6,790 nt of DNA from Chitinophagaceae bacterium (GCA_016786965.1 JAEUVL010000074.1:1-6790), one strand, 5' to 3'; positions 1 through 6,187 are shown, counted from the first letter of the stretch. Notes: generated by a model from the sequence alone, not told the origin. Numbers and translations: made by a program.

Positions 1-1287
1 GTGAACGGCTGGGCGATGTACGACTGGGCCAACTCCGTTTATAACTTAGTGATCACTTCCACCGTCTTCCCCGCTTATTTTGAAGCCATCACCGGCGATG
101 ATAATGAAAATACCAAACAGGACATGGTCACTTTCCTGGGCCGGGAATTTGTAAACACCTCTCTATATAATTATACCCTGGCCTTCAGCTTTCTGCTGGT
201 GGCCGTGATGCTGCCGCTTCTTTCATCCATAGCTGACTATAAAGGAAATAAAAAAAGTTTCCTCCGGTTCTTTATGACGATAGGCAGTATTGCCTGCAGT
301 TCGATGTTCTTTTTTGATAACACGAATTTAGGACTGGGCATCGTCTGTATGATCTTTGCCTGCGTGGGCAGCTGGGCCGGACTTGTATTTTACAATTCAT
401 ACCTTCCTGAGATTGCGGCTCCGGAAGACCGTGACCGTATCAGCGCCAAAGGATTTGCATTTGGGTATATCGGCAGTGTCATTTTACAAGTAGTGAGTTT
501 GGCGCTGATATTAAAGAAAGATCTTTGGGGAATCAGTGGCGGGTTTGCCTCTCAACTATCTTTTTTACTGGTAGGAATCTGGTGGTTTGCGTTTGGTAAT
601 TTTTCACTGAGCCGGTTACCCCGATCTGTTCCGGCCGGAGAAGGCGCACAAAAGAATATTCTGAGCAATGGTTATAAAGAGCTGCGCAAAGTGGCTGGCC
701 AGTTGCTGCATATGCCGGTACTAAAAAGGTTCTTGTGGTCATTCTTTTTTATCAGTATGGGCGTGCAAACGGTAATGCTGGCTGCTACCCTGTATGGCAA
801 AAGTGAGTTGCAAATTGAAACTGACAGCCTGATCATTGCCATACTCATCATTCAATTGATCGCTATCCCCGGAGCTTTCGCCATTGCGGCACTCTCCAAA
901 CGAACGAGCAATCTTTTTGCCCTGATGATCTGCATTTTTGTATGGATAGGTATTTGTATCGGTGCTTATTTTATTCCTGCTAAAAATGCCATGGCCTTTT
1001 ATGCGCTGGCAGTGGTGGTCGGGTTTGTGATGGGGGGCATTCAATCGCTCAGCCGCTCCACGTATGCCAAGCTGATGCCGGAGACAAGAGACACCGCTTC
1101 CTTCTTCAGCTTTTACGATGTATCAGAGAAGATCGCCATTGTGATCGGTATGTTCAGTTTTGGATTCATTACCGAGCTTACCGGCTCACAGCGAAACTCC
1201 GTTCTGGCCCTGATGATATTCTTTATTGTGGCTTTAGTATTCTTATTCTTTACCCAATCTGCTCTTAAAAAAGTAAAGGCAAAATGA
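1..1287 (+). CDS. UMF1-family MFS transporter (Atg22-like), 5'-partial
   Basis: Inner-membrane major facilitator of the UMF1 / Atg22-like family; the substrate is not predictable from sequence. The visible 428 residues have about 12 hydrophobic segments (roughly 5-25, 57-78, 88-104, 112-135, 152-172, 182-204, 243-265, 277-298, 305-325, 332-350, 378-393, 398-418). The first line, NGWAMYDWANSVYNLVITS, is the usual N-terminal signature of this family. An MFS motif-A-like loop, IADYKGNKKS, lies near 77-86, and GGIQSLSRSTYAKLMPE near 345-361 is a second family hallmark, followed by FFSFYDVSEK. The reading frame is open to base 1 and the GTG there falls where relatives usually have an internal Val/Ile after several residues, so I treat the gene as truncated by roughly ten codons rather than starting at GTG. 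Its TGA overlaps the ATG of the next gene, which suggests one operon and translational coupling. Family call strong; substrate unknown. Confidence 0.88.
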   Translation: MNGWAMYDWANSVYNLVITSTVFPAYFEAITGDDNENTKQDMVTFLGREFVNTSLYNYTLAFSFLLVAVMLPLLSSIADYKGNKKSFLRFFMTIGSIACSSMFFFDNTNLGLGIVCMIFACVGSWAGLVFYNSYLPEIAAPEDRDRISAKGFAFGYIGSVILQVVSLALILKKDLWGISGGFASQLSFLLVGIWWFAFGNFSLSRLPRSVPAGEGAQKNILSNGYKELRKVAGQLLHMPVLKRFLWSFFFISMGVQTVMLAATLYGKSELQIETDSLIIAILIIQLIAIPGAFAIAALSKRTSNLFALMICIFVWIGICIGAYFIPAKNAMAFYALAVVVGFVMGGIQSLSRSTYAKLMPETRDTASFFSFYDVSEKIAIVIGMFSFGFITELTGSQRNSVLALMIFFIVALVFLFFTQSALKKVKAK

Positions 1288-2144
1288 AACTTTATTCGAT
1301 AAACACCGGCTATTTTAAACTCGATGGCGGCGCCATGTTTGGTGTAGTGCCTAAAAGCATCTGGAACAAGATCAACCCGGCGGATGAAAATAATCTTTGC
1401 TCCTGGGCCCTTCGTTGCCTGCTGATTGAAGACGGCAACCGGCTGATACTGGTAGATAATGGCAATGGCGATAAGCAGGATGAAAAATTCTTCAGCCATT
1501 ATTACCTGCACGGGGATGATACCCTGGATAAATCACTGGCCAAATATGGTTTTCACCGGGATGACATTACAGATGTATTCTTAACTCACCTTCACTTCGA
1601 TCATTGCGGCGGTTCCATAATGCGTGACGGAGATAAACTGGTACCTGCATTTAAAAATGCCACTTTCTGGAGCAATAAAGAACATTGGGACTGGGCCGTA
1701 TATCCTAATGAACGGGAGAAAGCTTCTTTCTTAAAAGAAAATATTTTGCCTATTGAAGAAAGCGGCCAATTAAAATTCCTGGAAGTGACGGGTGGCATTG
1801 ATGGCAAATTGGGGCAAACAGATTTTACGGACAATATTTCTGTCCGTTTTGTAAGTGGTCATACAGAAAGTATGATGCTGCCTCAAATACGTTACAAAGA
1901 CAAAACAGTTGTCTTTATGGCCGACCTGCTACCTTCTGCAGGACATATTCCTATTCCCTATGTAATGGCTTACGATATGTTTCCCCTTACCAGCCTGAAG
2001 GAGAAGAAATCTTTTTTAAAAGAAGCCATTGATGGGGATTATATTCTTTTCTTTGAACATGATCCGGTGCATGAATGCTGCAACCTGCAGCAAACTGAAA
2101 GAGGCATACGGCCGAAAGATTTTTTTACCCTTGACCAAATATAA
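1284..2144 (+). CDS. MBL-fold metallo-hydrolase
   Basis: A 286-residue, probably cytoplasmic metallo-beta-lactamase-fold hydrolase with no signal peptide. The di-metal site is complete: H102-x-H104-x-D106-H107 in THLHFDHCGG, then H193 in SGHTES, the bridging D214 in VVFMADLLP, and H259 in FFEHDP. The order and spacing resemble the lactonase-like branch of the superfamily (AHL lactonase and relatives), in which GHT is followed by a short hydrophobic stretch. The superfamily also includes thioesterases, phosphodiesterases and other hydrolases, so the actual substrate is open. The ATG at 1284 overlaps the transporter stop as ATGA, with a weak AAAGG at 1275-1279 upstream, so the two proteins are probably made from one mRNA. 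A plausible but untested reading is that the transporter moves a compound this enzyme hydrolyses. The stop codon lies two bases before the hairpin at 2146-2167. Confidence 0.88.
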   Translation: MKLYSINTGYFKLDGGAMFGVVPKSIWNKINPADENNLCSWALRCLLIEDGNRLILVDNGNGDKQDEKFFSHYYLHGDDTLDKSLAKYGFHRDDITDVFLTHLHFDHCGGSIMRDGDKLVPAFKNATFWSNKEHWDWAVYPNEREKASFLKENILPIEESGQLKFLEVTGGIDGKLGQTDFTDNISVRFVSGHTESMMLPQIRYKDKTVVFMADLLPSAGHIPIPYVMAYDMFPLTSLKEKKSFLKEAIDGDYILFFEHDPVHECCNLQQTERGIRPKDFFTLDQI

Positions 2145-2167
2145 AAGGCCCTTACAGTGAAGGGCCT
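2141..2167 (-). terminator. Intrinsic terminator between convergent genes
   Basis: A perfect 8-base-pair stem (2146-2153 AGGCCCTT with 2160-2167 AAGGGCCT) and a 6-base loop. Read on the minus strand it is followed by TTTTATATTT, so it best serves the flippase / DUF3108 unit, 24 bases past that stop codon. On the plus strand it directly follows the MBL-hydrolase stop but has no T run after it, so stopping in that direction would be weaker. Confidence 0.75.
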
Positions 2168-2190
2168 CTGAAAAATGATCGATCTGAATA

Positions 2191-3003
2191 TTATCTTCTC
2201 TTGATCAATGAGGTCAGCGGGTGGCGCAGGTTAGCATGGCTCATCATATCTATTTTTACTTTACCTACCACCAGCGGGCTTTCTACTCTTACCGGAATAT
2301 GATTGGCATCATCCGTTACCCACACCGTCATATTCTCCCCACCTTCAAATATCTGGCCTTTCAGCAGGAGCGGTTTTATCTTTAATGCCCTGAACTTACC
2401 GTACTTTGTTTTGATCTCTTCTTTACCCAAATAACGGATATACATATTGAACACCTCATTGTCCAGGAACATAGAGAAAGGAATTTTATCATCCGGGCGG
2501 AGTTTGGAGAAATCTAAATTGCGGGCATAATACATGGAGCTTACCACATCCTGCACACAGGCAGGCACTTTAAATACACCATCAGTTGCAATAGCTGTAT
2601 TGGCTGATTTATTAAAGGTAATATTCTGGTATTTTTTATAGCCGCCTTCATTCACATTACGAACAAACTTCAGCGGCTGCATCGTGGCAGTATCAATATA
2701 CGTTTCATACTTATCCCGCACCTTGTACACCCAGTCATAAGAAGCATTTGTCTTTCCTTCTCCTGTAACATGGTAAACGGTCCGGTTATTCAGTGTTTCT
2801 AATTTACTGGTAAAGGTGGCAGTGCCTGCATCTACATATATACCTGCCACTGCATAAAAAACGCTGAAGGATACTTCTTCATCTACTTTAAACGCCACAT
2901 TAGTAATGCCACAGAAATTCTGAGGAGGCGGGGCTTCTGTTACTTTGGCAGAGAAGCTAAATAACAACAAGGCCAGTGGTGCTGCCAGTCTAATTCTTTT
3001 CAT
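2191..3003 (-). CDS. DUF3108 domain-containing exported protein
   Basis: A 270-residue protein with an N-terminal signal peptide: basic KRIR at 2-5, then a hydrophobic core APLALLLFSFS, with likely cleavage around residues 18-24. No lipobox cysteine is present, so it is predicted periplasmic or otherwise exported rather than lipid-anchored. The mature part matches what I know of DUF3108: beta-strand-rich, an early YAVAGIYVDAG stretch near 50-60, DVVSSMYYAR near 152-161, and VWVTDDANHIPVRVES near 227-242. The family has no firmly assigned biochemical role that I know of. The ATG at 3003 lies inside the last codons of the flippase-like gene (14-base overlap), preceded by CCGGAAAG, so translation is probably coupled. 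It ends the minus-strand unit, just ahead of the 2146-2167 hairpin. Asn/Lys/Tyr content looks normal for this phylum and there is no sign of recent transfer. Confidence 0.82.
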   Translation of the reverse strand: MKRIRLAAPLALLLFSFSAKVTEAPPPQNFCGITNVAFKVDEEVSFSVFYAVAGIYVDAGTATFTSKLETLNNRTVYHVTGEGKTNASYDWVYKVRDKYETYIDTATMQPLKFVRNVNEGGYKKYQNITFNKSANTAIATDGVFKVPACVQDVVSSMYYARNLDFSKLRPDDKIPFSMFLDNEVFNMYIRYLGKEEIKTKYGKFRALKIKPLLLKGQIFEGGENMTVWVTDDANHIPVRVESPLVVGKVKIDMMSHANLRHPLTSLIKRR

Positions 3004-3988
3004 CTTTCCGGTTATATATTTTTTTTATACTTAAAATTAACAAACTGCCTGCGATAGCCGGAATGATCAGGTTGATGAACCAGATACCGGCTGTGGTAAA
3101 AATGATCCCGGTTGTATTAGCGCTGAACAATCCAATTAATACCAGCGCTACTTTCCCCCTCAAACCCAATTCCGCAATCGCAAAGGTCGGGATCACCGCC
3201 ATTACCAGGAACGAAACACTCACTGACCAAAAAGTCTGCCACCATGAAAGATCTACACCAAACAAACTAAATAACAGGTGGTACTGCACAATAAACACCA
3301 CAAATCGTAACAGCGATAATGACAACAGCTTCAACAGTAAAGTTGCATGAAATTCCTCCAGTGCCTTTACCAGGTAAACAAAGCGGCTGCTTCCTGGTAA
3401 ACGATCCACCAGCCTGATCAGCCATGATAACCTGAAATAAAATAGTGTTAAAACTATCAGCACGGCCAGTGTACCATAGATGACCATCTTCATCCAGATG
3501 CCTGAGATCACATTACCTGATTCAATATTGATGCGAAGCACTATCAATCCGATACCTCCCATCAGGATCGTAATGATCAATTGGCTGATACTTCCTACAA
3601 TGGTGAGAGATATGGTCTTCAGCCTGTTTCCGTCATCCATGTACAATACTCTGCCAAGGTACTCTCCCACCCTGTTTGGTGTACTTACAGAAAAAGAAAC
3701 GCCGGACAAAACCGCTTTTAATGCTTTAAAGAAACTTACTTCCTGCACTGCTTTTACCGATAACCGCCATTTTACGGCTTCTATTGACCAGTTCACCACC
3801 ATTAATACAACTACAGCCACCAGGTTCCATACCAGCGGTCCATTGAAAGAATGGCGGATCTGCAGCCATGCACTTTCCAGGTTCGGTTGTCTTTTTACTT
3901 CTCTGTATATAGACCAGCTAAGCCACAAAAACAACAATGGCCCCAGGAAGTAGTTGATGAAGATTTTGATATTTCGGTTCAGCTTCAT
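2990..3988 (-). CDS. Flippase-like / LPG-synthase TM-domain membrane protein
   Basis: A 332-residue polytopic inner-membrane protein of the LPG-synthase transmembrane (UPF0104, flippase-like) family, related to the lipid-flipping half of MprF. Visible hydrophobic segments lie at roughly 10-27, 53-70, 87-103, 125-151, 166-184, 218-242, 255-270, 279-289 and 294-320. Family motifs are SVSTPNRVGEYLGR at 100-113 and FAIAELGLRG at 269-278. There is no soluble aminoacyl-transferase domain, so it is a stand-alone membrane module, and the moved lipid or glycolipid is unknown. I place the start at ATG 3988 (MKLNRNIKIF), because the upstream extension to a GTG at 4057 would overlap the RuvC active-site codons and has no family-like sequence. 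No Shine-Dalgarno sequence is visible. It overlaps the DUF3108 gene by 14 bases and faces ruvC head-to-head, so a shared envelope role with the DUF3108 protein is possible but inferred. Confidence 0.82.
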   Translation of the reverse strand: MKLNRNIKIFINYFLGPLLFLWLSWSIYREVKRQPNLESAWLQIRHSFNGPLVWNLVAVVVLMVVNWSIEAVKWRLSVKAVQEVSFFKALKAVLSGVSFSVSTPNRVGEYLGRVLYMDDGNRLKTISLTIVGSISQLIITILMGGIGLIVLRINIESGNVISGIWMKMVIYGTLAVLIVLTLFYFRLSWLIRLVDRLPGSSRFVYLVKALEEFHATLLLKLLSLSLLRFVVFIVQYHLLFSLFGVDLSWWQTFWSVSVSFLVMAVIPTFAIAELGLRGKVALVLIGLFSANTTGIIFTTAGIWFINLIIPAIAGSLLILSIKKIYNRKDEKN

Positions 3989-3996
3989 TAATCTTG
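3965..3996 (+). promoter_or_regulatory. Candidate Bacteroidota-type promoter for ruvC
   Basis: TTTG at 3965-3968, a 20-base spacer, then TAATCTTG at 3989-3996. This fits the Bacteroidota primary-sigma consensus (-33 TTTG, -7 TAnnTTTG) with one mismatch. Transcription would begin near 4001-4004, about ten bases before the TTG at 4014 and after the ATG at 3954, so it favours the shorter RuvC. It lies across the start codon of the divergent flippase-like gene. Seen by eye only; such short AT-rich motifs occur by chance. Confidence 0.33.
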
Positions 3997-4013
3997 TAAA
4001 AATACATCCCCCT

Positions 4014-4583
4014 TTGCAAAAGGCTCCCAAAATAATCCTTGGTATTGACCCCGGCACGATCGTAATGGGCTACGGTCTTATCACAGTGAAAGGTGGCCAG
4101 GTCACCCTTTTAGAATTGGGTGTGCTTAAACCCGGCAAGATTAAAGACAGCTACAAAAAACTGCAACTTATCTTTAATACAGTAAGTGGCCTTATAACTA
4201 AATACCAGCCTACCGACTTTGCCATTGAAGCGCCGTTCTTTGGGAAGAATGTACAAAGTATGCTGAAATTGGGAAGAGCACAGGGAGTGGCAATTGCAGC
4301 CGCCATGCGCCATGGATTGGAAGTAACTGAATATTCACCCAAAAAAGTAAAACAGTCCATTACCGGTAATGGTAATGCCGATAAGGAACAGGTGATGAAG
4401 ATGCTGCAATCTTTACTTTCGTTTAAAGAAACACCCAAACAGTACGATGCTACGGATGCACTGGCAGTGGCCATGTGTCATCATTTTCAAAGTAACTCTG
4501 TACTTACCAAAGCCGGTAGTGGCGGCACAAAAGGCTGGGATGATTTTATCAAAAAGAATCCGGGGCGGATAATAAAGAAATGA
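4014..4583 (+). CDS. ruvC: Crossover junction endodeoxyribonuclease RuvC
   Basis: RuvC is the Holliday-junction resolvase that cuts recombination intermediates with RuvAB in the cytoplasm. With a TTG start at 4014 the protein has 189 residues. The four acidic metal-binding residues are present: D12 in ILGIDPGT, E72 in DFAIEAPF, and D145 and D148 in YDATDAL, matching D7, E66, D138 and D141 of E. coli RuvC. LKLGRAQGVAIAAA and EYSPKKVKQSITGNG are also typical. The tail after about residue 160 is a short basic extension, DDFIKKNPGRIIKK, seen in RuvC of this phylum. The start is uncertain: ATG at 3954 would add 20 atypical residues and overlap the divergent flippase-like gene by 35 bases, while TTG 4014 leaves a 25-base gap and fits the candidate promoter at 3965-3996. 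The stop is one base from the convergent HIT gene stop, with no terminator hairpin between them. Confidence 0.95.
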   Translation: MQKAPKIILGIDPGTIVMGYGLITVKGGQVTLLELGVLKPGKIKDSYKKLQLIFNTVSGLITKYQPTDFAIEAPFFGKNVQSMLKLGRAQGVAIAAAMRHGLEVTEYSPKKVKQSITGNGNADKEQVMKMLQSLLSFKETPKQYDATDALAVAMCHHFQSNSVLTKAGSGGTKGWDDFIKKNPGRIIKK

Positions 4584-4584
4584 A

Positions 4585-4974
4585 TCACAATAAGGCCACG
4601 ATTTTTTCCTGCACTTTTTTCAAACTGTCTGCCGAAGCCTGTGGTTTGTGCTGTGTAAAATTCAGATCATTCGCTGAATTAATCGGAATAAGATGAATAT
4701 GTGCATGTGGCACTTCTAACCCCACCACACTGATGCCGCAACGGTTGCAGTTGAATGCTTTTTCAATAGCATGAGCAATGGGTTTTGCAAACAGCAGCAT
4801 CTCACCGAGGTATTCATCCGGCAGATCAAAAAGTTTGTCTGTTTCCTGTTTAGGCACTACCAGCACATGTCCTTCCCTCAATGGAAATATATCAAGAAAG
4901 GCAAAGAATTTTTCATTCTCCGCTATTTTATAAGAAGGAATCTCGCCGGATATGATCTTTGAGAATATGGTCAT
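4585..4974 (-). CDS. HIT family nucleotide hydrolase
   Basis: A 129-residue histidine-triad protein, predicted cytoplasmic, of the Hint-like group that hydrolyses nucleoside phosphoramidates, dinucleotides or similar AMP/GMP conjugates; the physiological substrate is unknown. The sequence opens TIFSKIISGEIPSYKI, contains FLDIFPLREGHVLVVPK near 26-42, and has the catalytic HxHxH triad H90-A-H92-I-H94 in VPHAHIHLIP. Length and order match the family. I chose ATG 4974 because homologues begin at this MTIFSKII-like segment; the same frame extends 20 residues further to a GTG at 5034, but that stretch (NWLTLTSAIKNLKSK) is unlike the family. It is convergent with ruvC (one base between stops) and lies downstream of greA behind a good terminator, so it probably has its own promoter near 5047-5054. 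Confidence 0.92.
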   Translation of the reverse strand: MTIFSKIISGEIPSYKIAENEKFFAFLDIFPLREGHVLVVPKQETDKLFDLPDEYLGEMLLFAKPIAHAIEKAFNCNRCGISVVGLEVPHAHIHLIPINSANDLNFTQHKPQASADSLKKVQEKIVALL

Positions 4975-5046
4975 ACCACCAAATATTTTTGATTTTAAAT
5001 TCTTGATCGCAGATGTAAGCGTCAGCCAGTTCACTTCATAAAACTA

Positions 5047-5054
5047 CAAACTTA
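5047..5054 (-). promoter_or_regulatory. Candidate -7 element for the HIT gene
   Basis: Read on the minus strand these bases are TAAGTTTG, an exact fit to the Bacteroidota -7 consensus TAnnTTTG. The site lies between the greA terminator and the HIT start, where a new promoter is needed, and would give a leader of about 65 bases. No good TTTG -33 element is present at the expected spacing, which lowers confidence. Confidence 0.35.
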
Positions 5055-5064
5055 TGCTGGCAAT

Positions 5065-5090
5065 AAAAAAGTTCTGCACTATGCAGAACT
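5065..5090 (-). terminator. Intrinsic terminator of greA
   Basis: Reading the minus strand, AGTTCTGCA pairs perfectly with TGCAGAACT (nine base pairs, three-base loop, 5070-5090), and the stem runs straight into TTTTTT (5070-5065). It begins 26 bases after the greA stop codon. Stem, loop and U run all meet the pattern of a Rho-independent terminator in the minus direction; there is no U run on the plus strand. Confidence 0.85.
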
Positions 5091-5116
5091 ACCATCTGTC
5101 AGTCTTTCACTATCAT

Positions 5117-5590
5117 CTAAGCGGTTATATCTTCTACCTTAAACTTCAGCACCCCGGCAGGGGCTTGTATCTCTGCTGTTTCACCCACATGCTTACCCAA
5201 CAGACCTTTGCCGATGGGCGAAGTAACGGATATCTTTCCTGCTTTCAGGTCAGCTTCTTTTTCACTTACAATTTTATAGGTCACCTGCTTCTTAGTACCC
5301 AGGTTGGTCAATGTTACTTTAGTAAGAATTGATACTTTGCTGGTATCAATGTTAGCCTCATCCATCACCCGTATATTGGCCATAGAGCCTTCATAGGCTG
5401 CTATTTTAGCTTCCAGTATTCCCTGGGCCTCCTTGGCAGCATCATATTCTGCATTCTCTTTCAGGTCACCTTTTTCCCTTGCTTCGGCAATAGCCCTGCT
5501 CGCAGCAGGACGGTCCACCGATTTCATTTTCTGCAACTCCGCTTTCATTTGTTCCAGTGTTTCCTTGGTCACATATTGTATGGCACTCAT
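5117..5590 (-). CDS. greA: Transcription elongation factor GreA
   Basis: GreA enters the RNA polymerase secondary channel and stimulates cleavage of the 3' end of backtracked transcripts. The protein is 157 residues, the usual family length. Residues about 1-75 form the N-terminal coiled-coil finger, with the tip motif GDLKENAEY at 41-49 giving the acidic pair D42 and E45 (D41 and E44 in E. coli) that place the catalytic magnesium. Residues about 80-157 form the FKBP-like C-terminal domain, including SPIGKGLLGKHVGE and a closing VLKFKVEDI strand. The ATG at 5590 is chosen over an in-frame GTG at 5596 because that GTG lies inside the Shine-Dalgarno sequence at 5593-5600. The gene has its own terminator (5065-5090); a hairpin with a U run lies between it and the upstream lipoprotein gene, so it is either monocistronic or leader-controlled. 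Confidence 0.97.
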   Translation of the reverse strand: MSAIQYVTKETLEQMKAELQKMKSVDRPAASRAIAEAREKGDLKENAEYDAAKEAQGILEAKIAAYEGSMANIRVMDEANIDTSKVSILTKVTLTNLGTKKQVTYKIVSEKEADLKAGKISVTSPIGKGLLGKHVGETAEIQAPAGVLKFKVEDITA

Positions 5591-5592
5591 AT

Positions 5593-5600
5593 TCACCTCC
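5593..5600 (-). promoter_or_regulatory. Strong Shine-Dalgarno sequence of greA
   Basis: Minus-strand GGAGGTGA is an eight-base match to the bacterial 16S rRNA 3' tail (UCACCUCC). The GGAGG core ends five bases before ATG 5590, ideal spacing, which settles the greA start. No other gene start in this window has a comparable site, in line with the weak use of Shine-Dalgarno pairing in Bacteroidota. Confidence 0.85.
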
Positions 5601-5629
5601 GTTTTATATCCCGTTTTTACCGGGAAGAC

Positions 5630-5668
5630 AAAAAAAATAACAACGCCTCAGGGTTAACTGAAGCGTTG
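5630..5668 (-). terminator. Hairpin plus U8: terminator of lipoprotein gene or greA leader attenuator
   Basis: On the minus strand an 11-base-pair stem (5658-5668 with 5641-5651) closes a six-base loop and is followed by TTATTTTTTTTG (T8 at 5637-5630). One position is C/A on the plus strand but becomes a G-U pair in minus-strand RNA, supporting that direction. It lies 70 bases after the lipoprotein stop and about 40 bases before the greA start. The simple reading is termination of the lipoprotein transcript; the alternative is a hairpin in the greA leader. Confidence 0.7.
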
Positions 5669-5737
5669 CATTATTGTTTGGTAAAGATAGAAAACTATTT
5701 GATAATCAAGAACAGTAAATTAAATTTTTAGCAGAAC

Positions 5738-6187
5738 CTATTGTCTTACAAATTCATACACCCTGTCACCGCCCAATGAATATTGTTCTGCCCTGATCTC
5801 CCGCCAGTTATTCCTGAAATTAAAATCATCAAACTCCCAGTCTATGAACTTGTTCTGTGTAAAATTCCTCAGGTAAAGCCGCAAATACTTCAGGCTACGA
5901 TTCTCCCATTGGCCGGTACCACCATTATAATAATTATTGTTGTACCTGTCAGACCGCCAGTAGCCATTGAGTGTATCTGTACTGCTTACATAAGAAGCAT
6001 CGCCATTTTCAAATAAAGTGAAAACACCCGATTCATAACCCGTTTCAAAATGATCCCTTCCTAAAAAGACCCTGCGGTATGCATCATCCAGGCGCCAGCT
6101 ACCGATCAGGCGGTCTTCAAAATTTTTTGAACAGGAAGAAATAAACAGAGTAGCAATTAAAAGAGGCAGGAGTAGATTTCTTTTCAT
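5738..6187 (-). CDS. Small lipoprotein, lipocalin-like fold suspected
   Basis: A 149-residue predicted lipoprotein of unknown function. The signal peptide MKRNLLLPLLIATLFISSC ends in a lipobox (I16-S17-S18-C19), so C19 should be lipidated and the protein anchored in the inner or outer membrane facing the periplasm or surface. The mature part begins SKNFEDRLIGSWRLDDA; the GSW-R-L start followed by alternating strands (VFTLFENGDASYV, TLNGYWRSD, KYLRLYLRNF, KFIDWEFDDF, VYEFVRQ) resembles small lipocalin-like domain proteins common in Bacteroidota, but I recognise no precise family. An Asn/Tyr-rich turn lies at about residues 82-89. No Shine-Dalgarno site precedes ATG 6187. The 120-base gap upstream (6188-6307) is AT-rich and holds no convincing promoter or terminator. 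Probably a stand-alone gene ending at the 5630-5668 hairpin. Confidence 0.78.
   Translation of the reverse strand: MKRNLLLPLLIATLFISSCSKNFEDRLIGSWRLDDAYRRVFLGRDHFETGYESGVFTLFENGDASYVSSTDTLNGYWRSDRYNNNYYNGGTGQWENRSLKYLRLYLRNFTQNKFIDWEFDDFNFRNNWREIRAEQYSLGGDRVYEFVRQ

Noticed and set aside
3063..3953. Two plus-strand open frames (3063-3350 and 3480-3953) antisense to the flippase-like gene.
   Set aside because: They are rich in Thr, Asn and Pro with no domain or start signal, as expected for reverse-complement shadows of a membrane-protein gene.
3989..4057. N-terminal extension of the flippase-like gene to a GTG at 4057.
   Set aside because: It runs antisense through the RuvC active-site codons, is unlike the family, and ATG 3988 begins a typical basic-then-hydrophobic N-terminus.
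4591..4620. T-rich runs just after the ruvC stop as a plus-strand terminator.
   Set aside because: No stem longer than three base pairs precedes them, and they are simply Lys codons of the antisense HIT gene.
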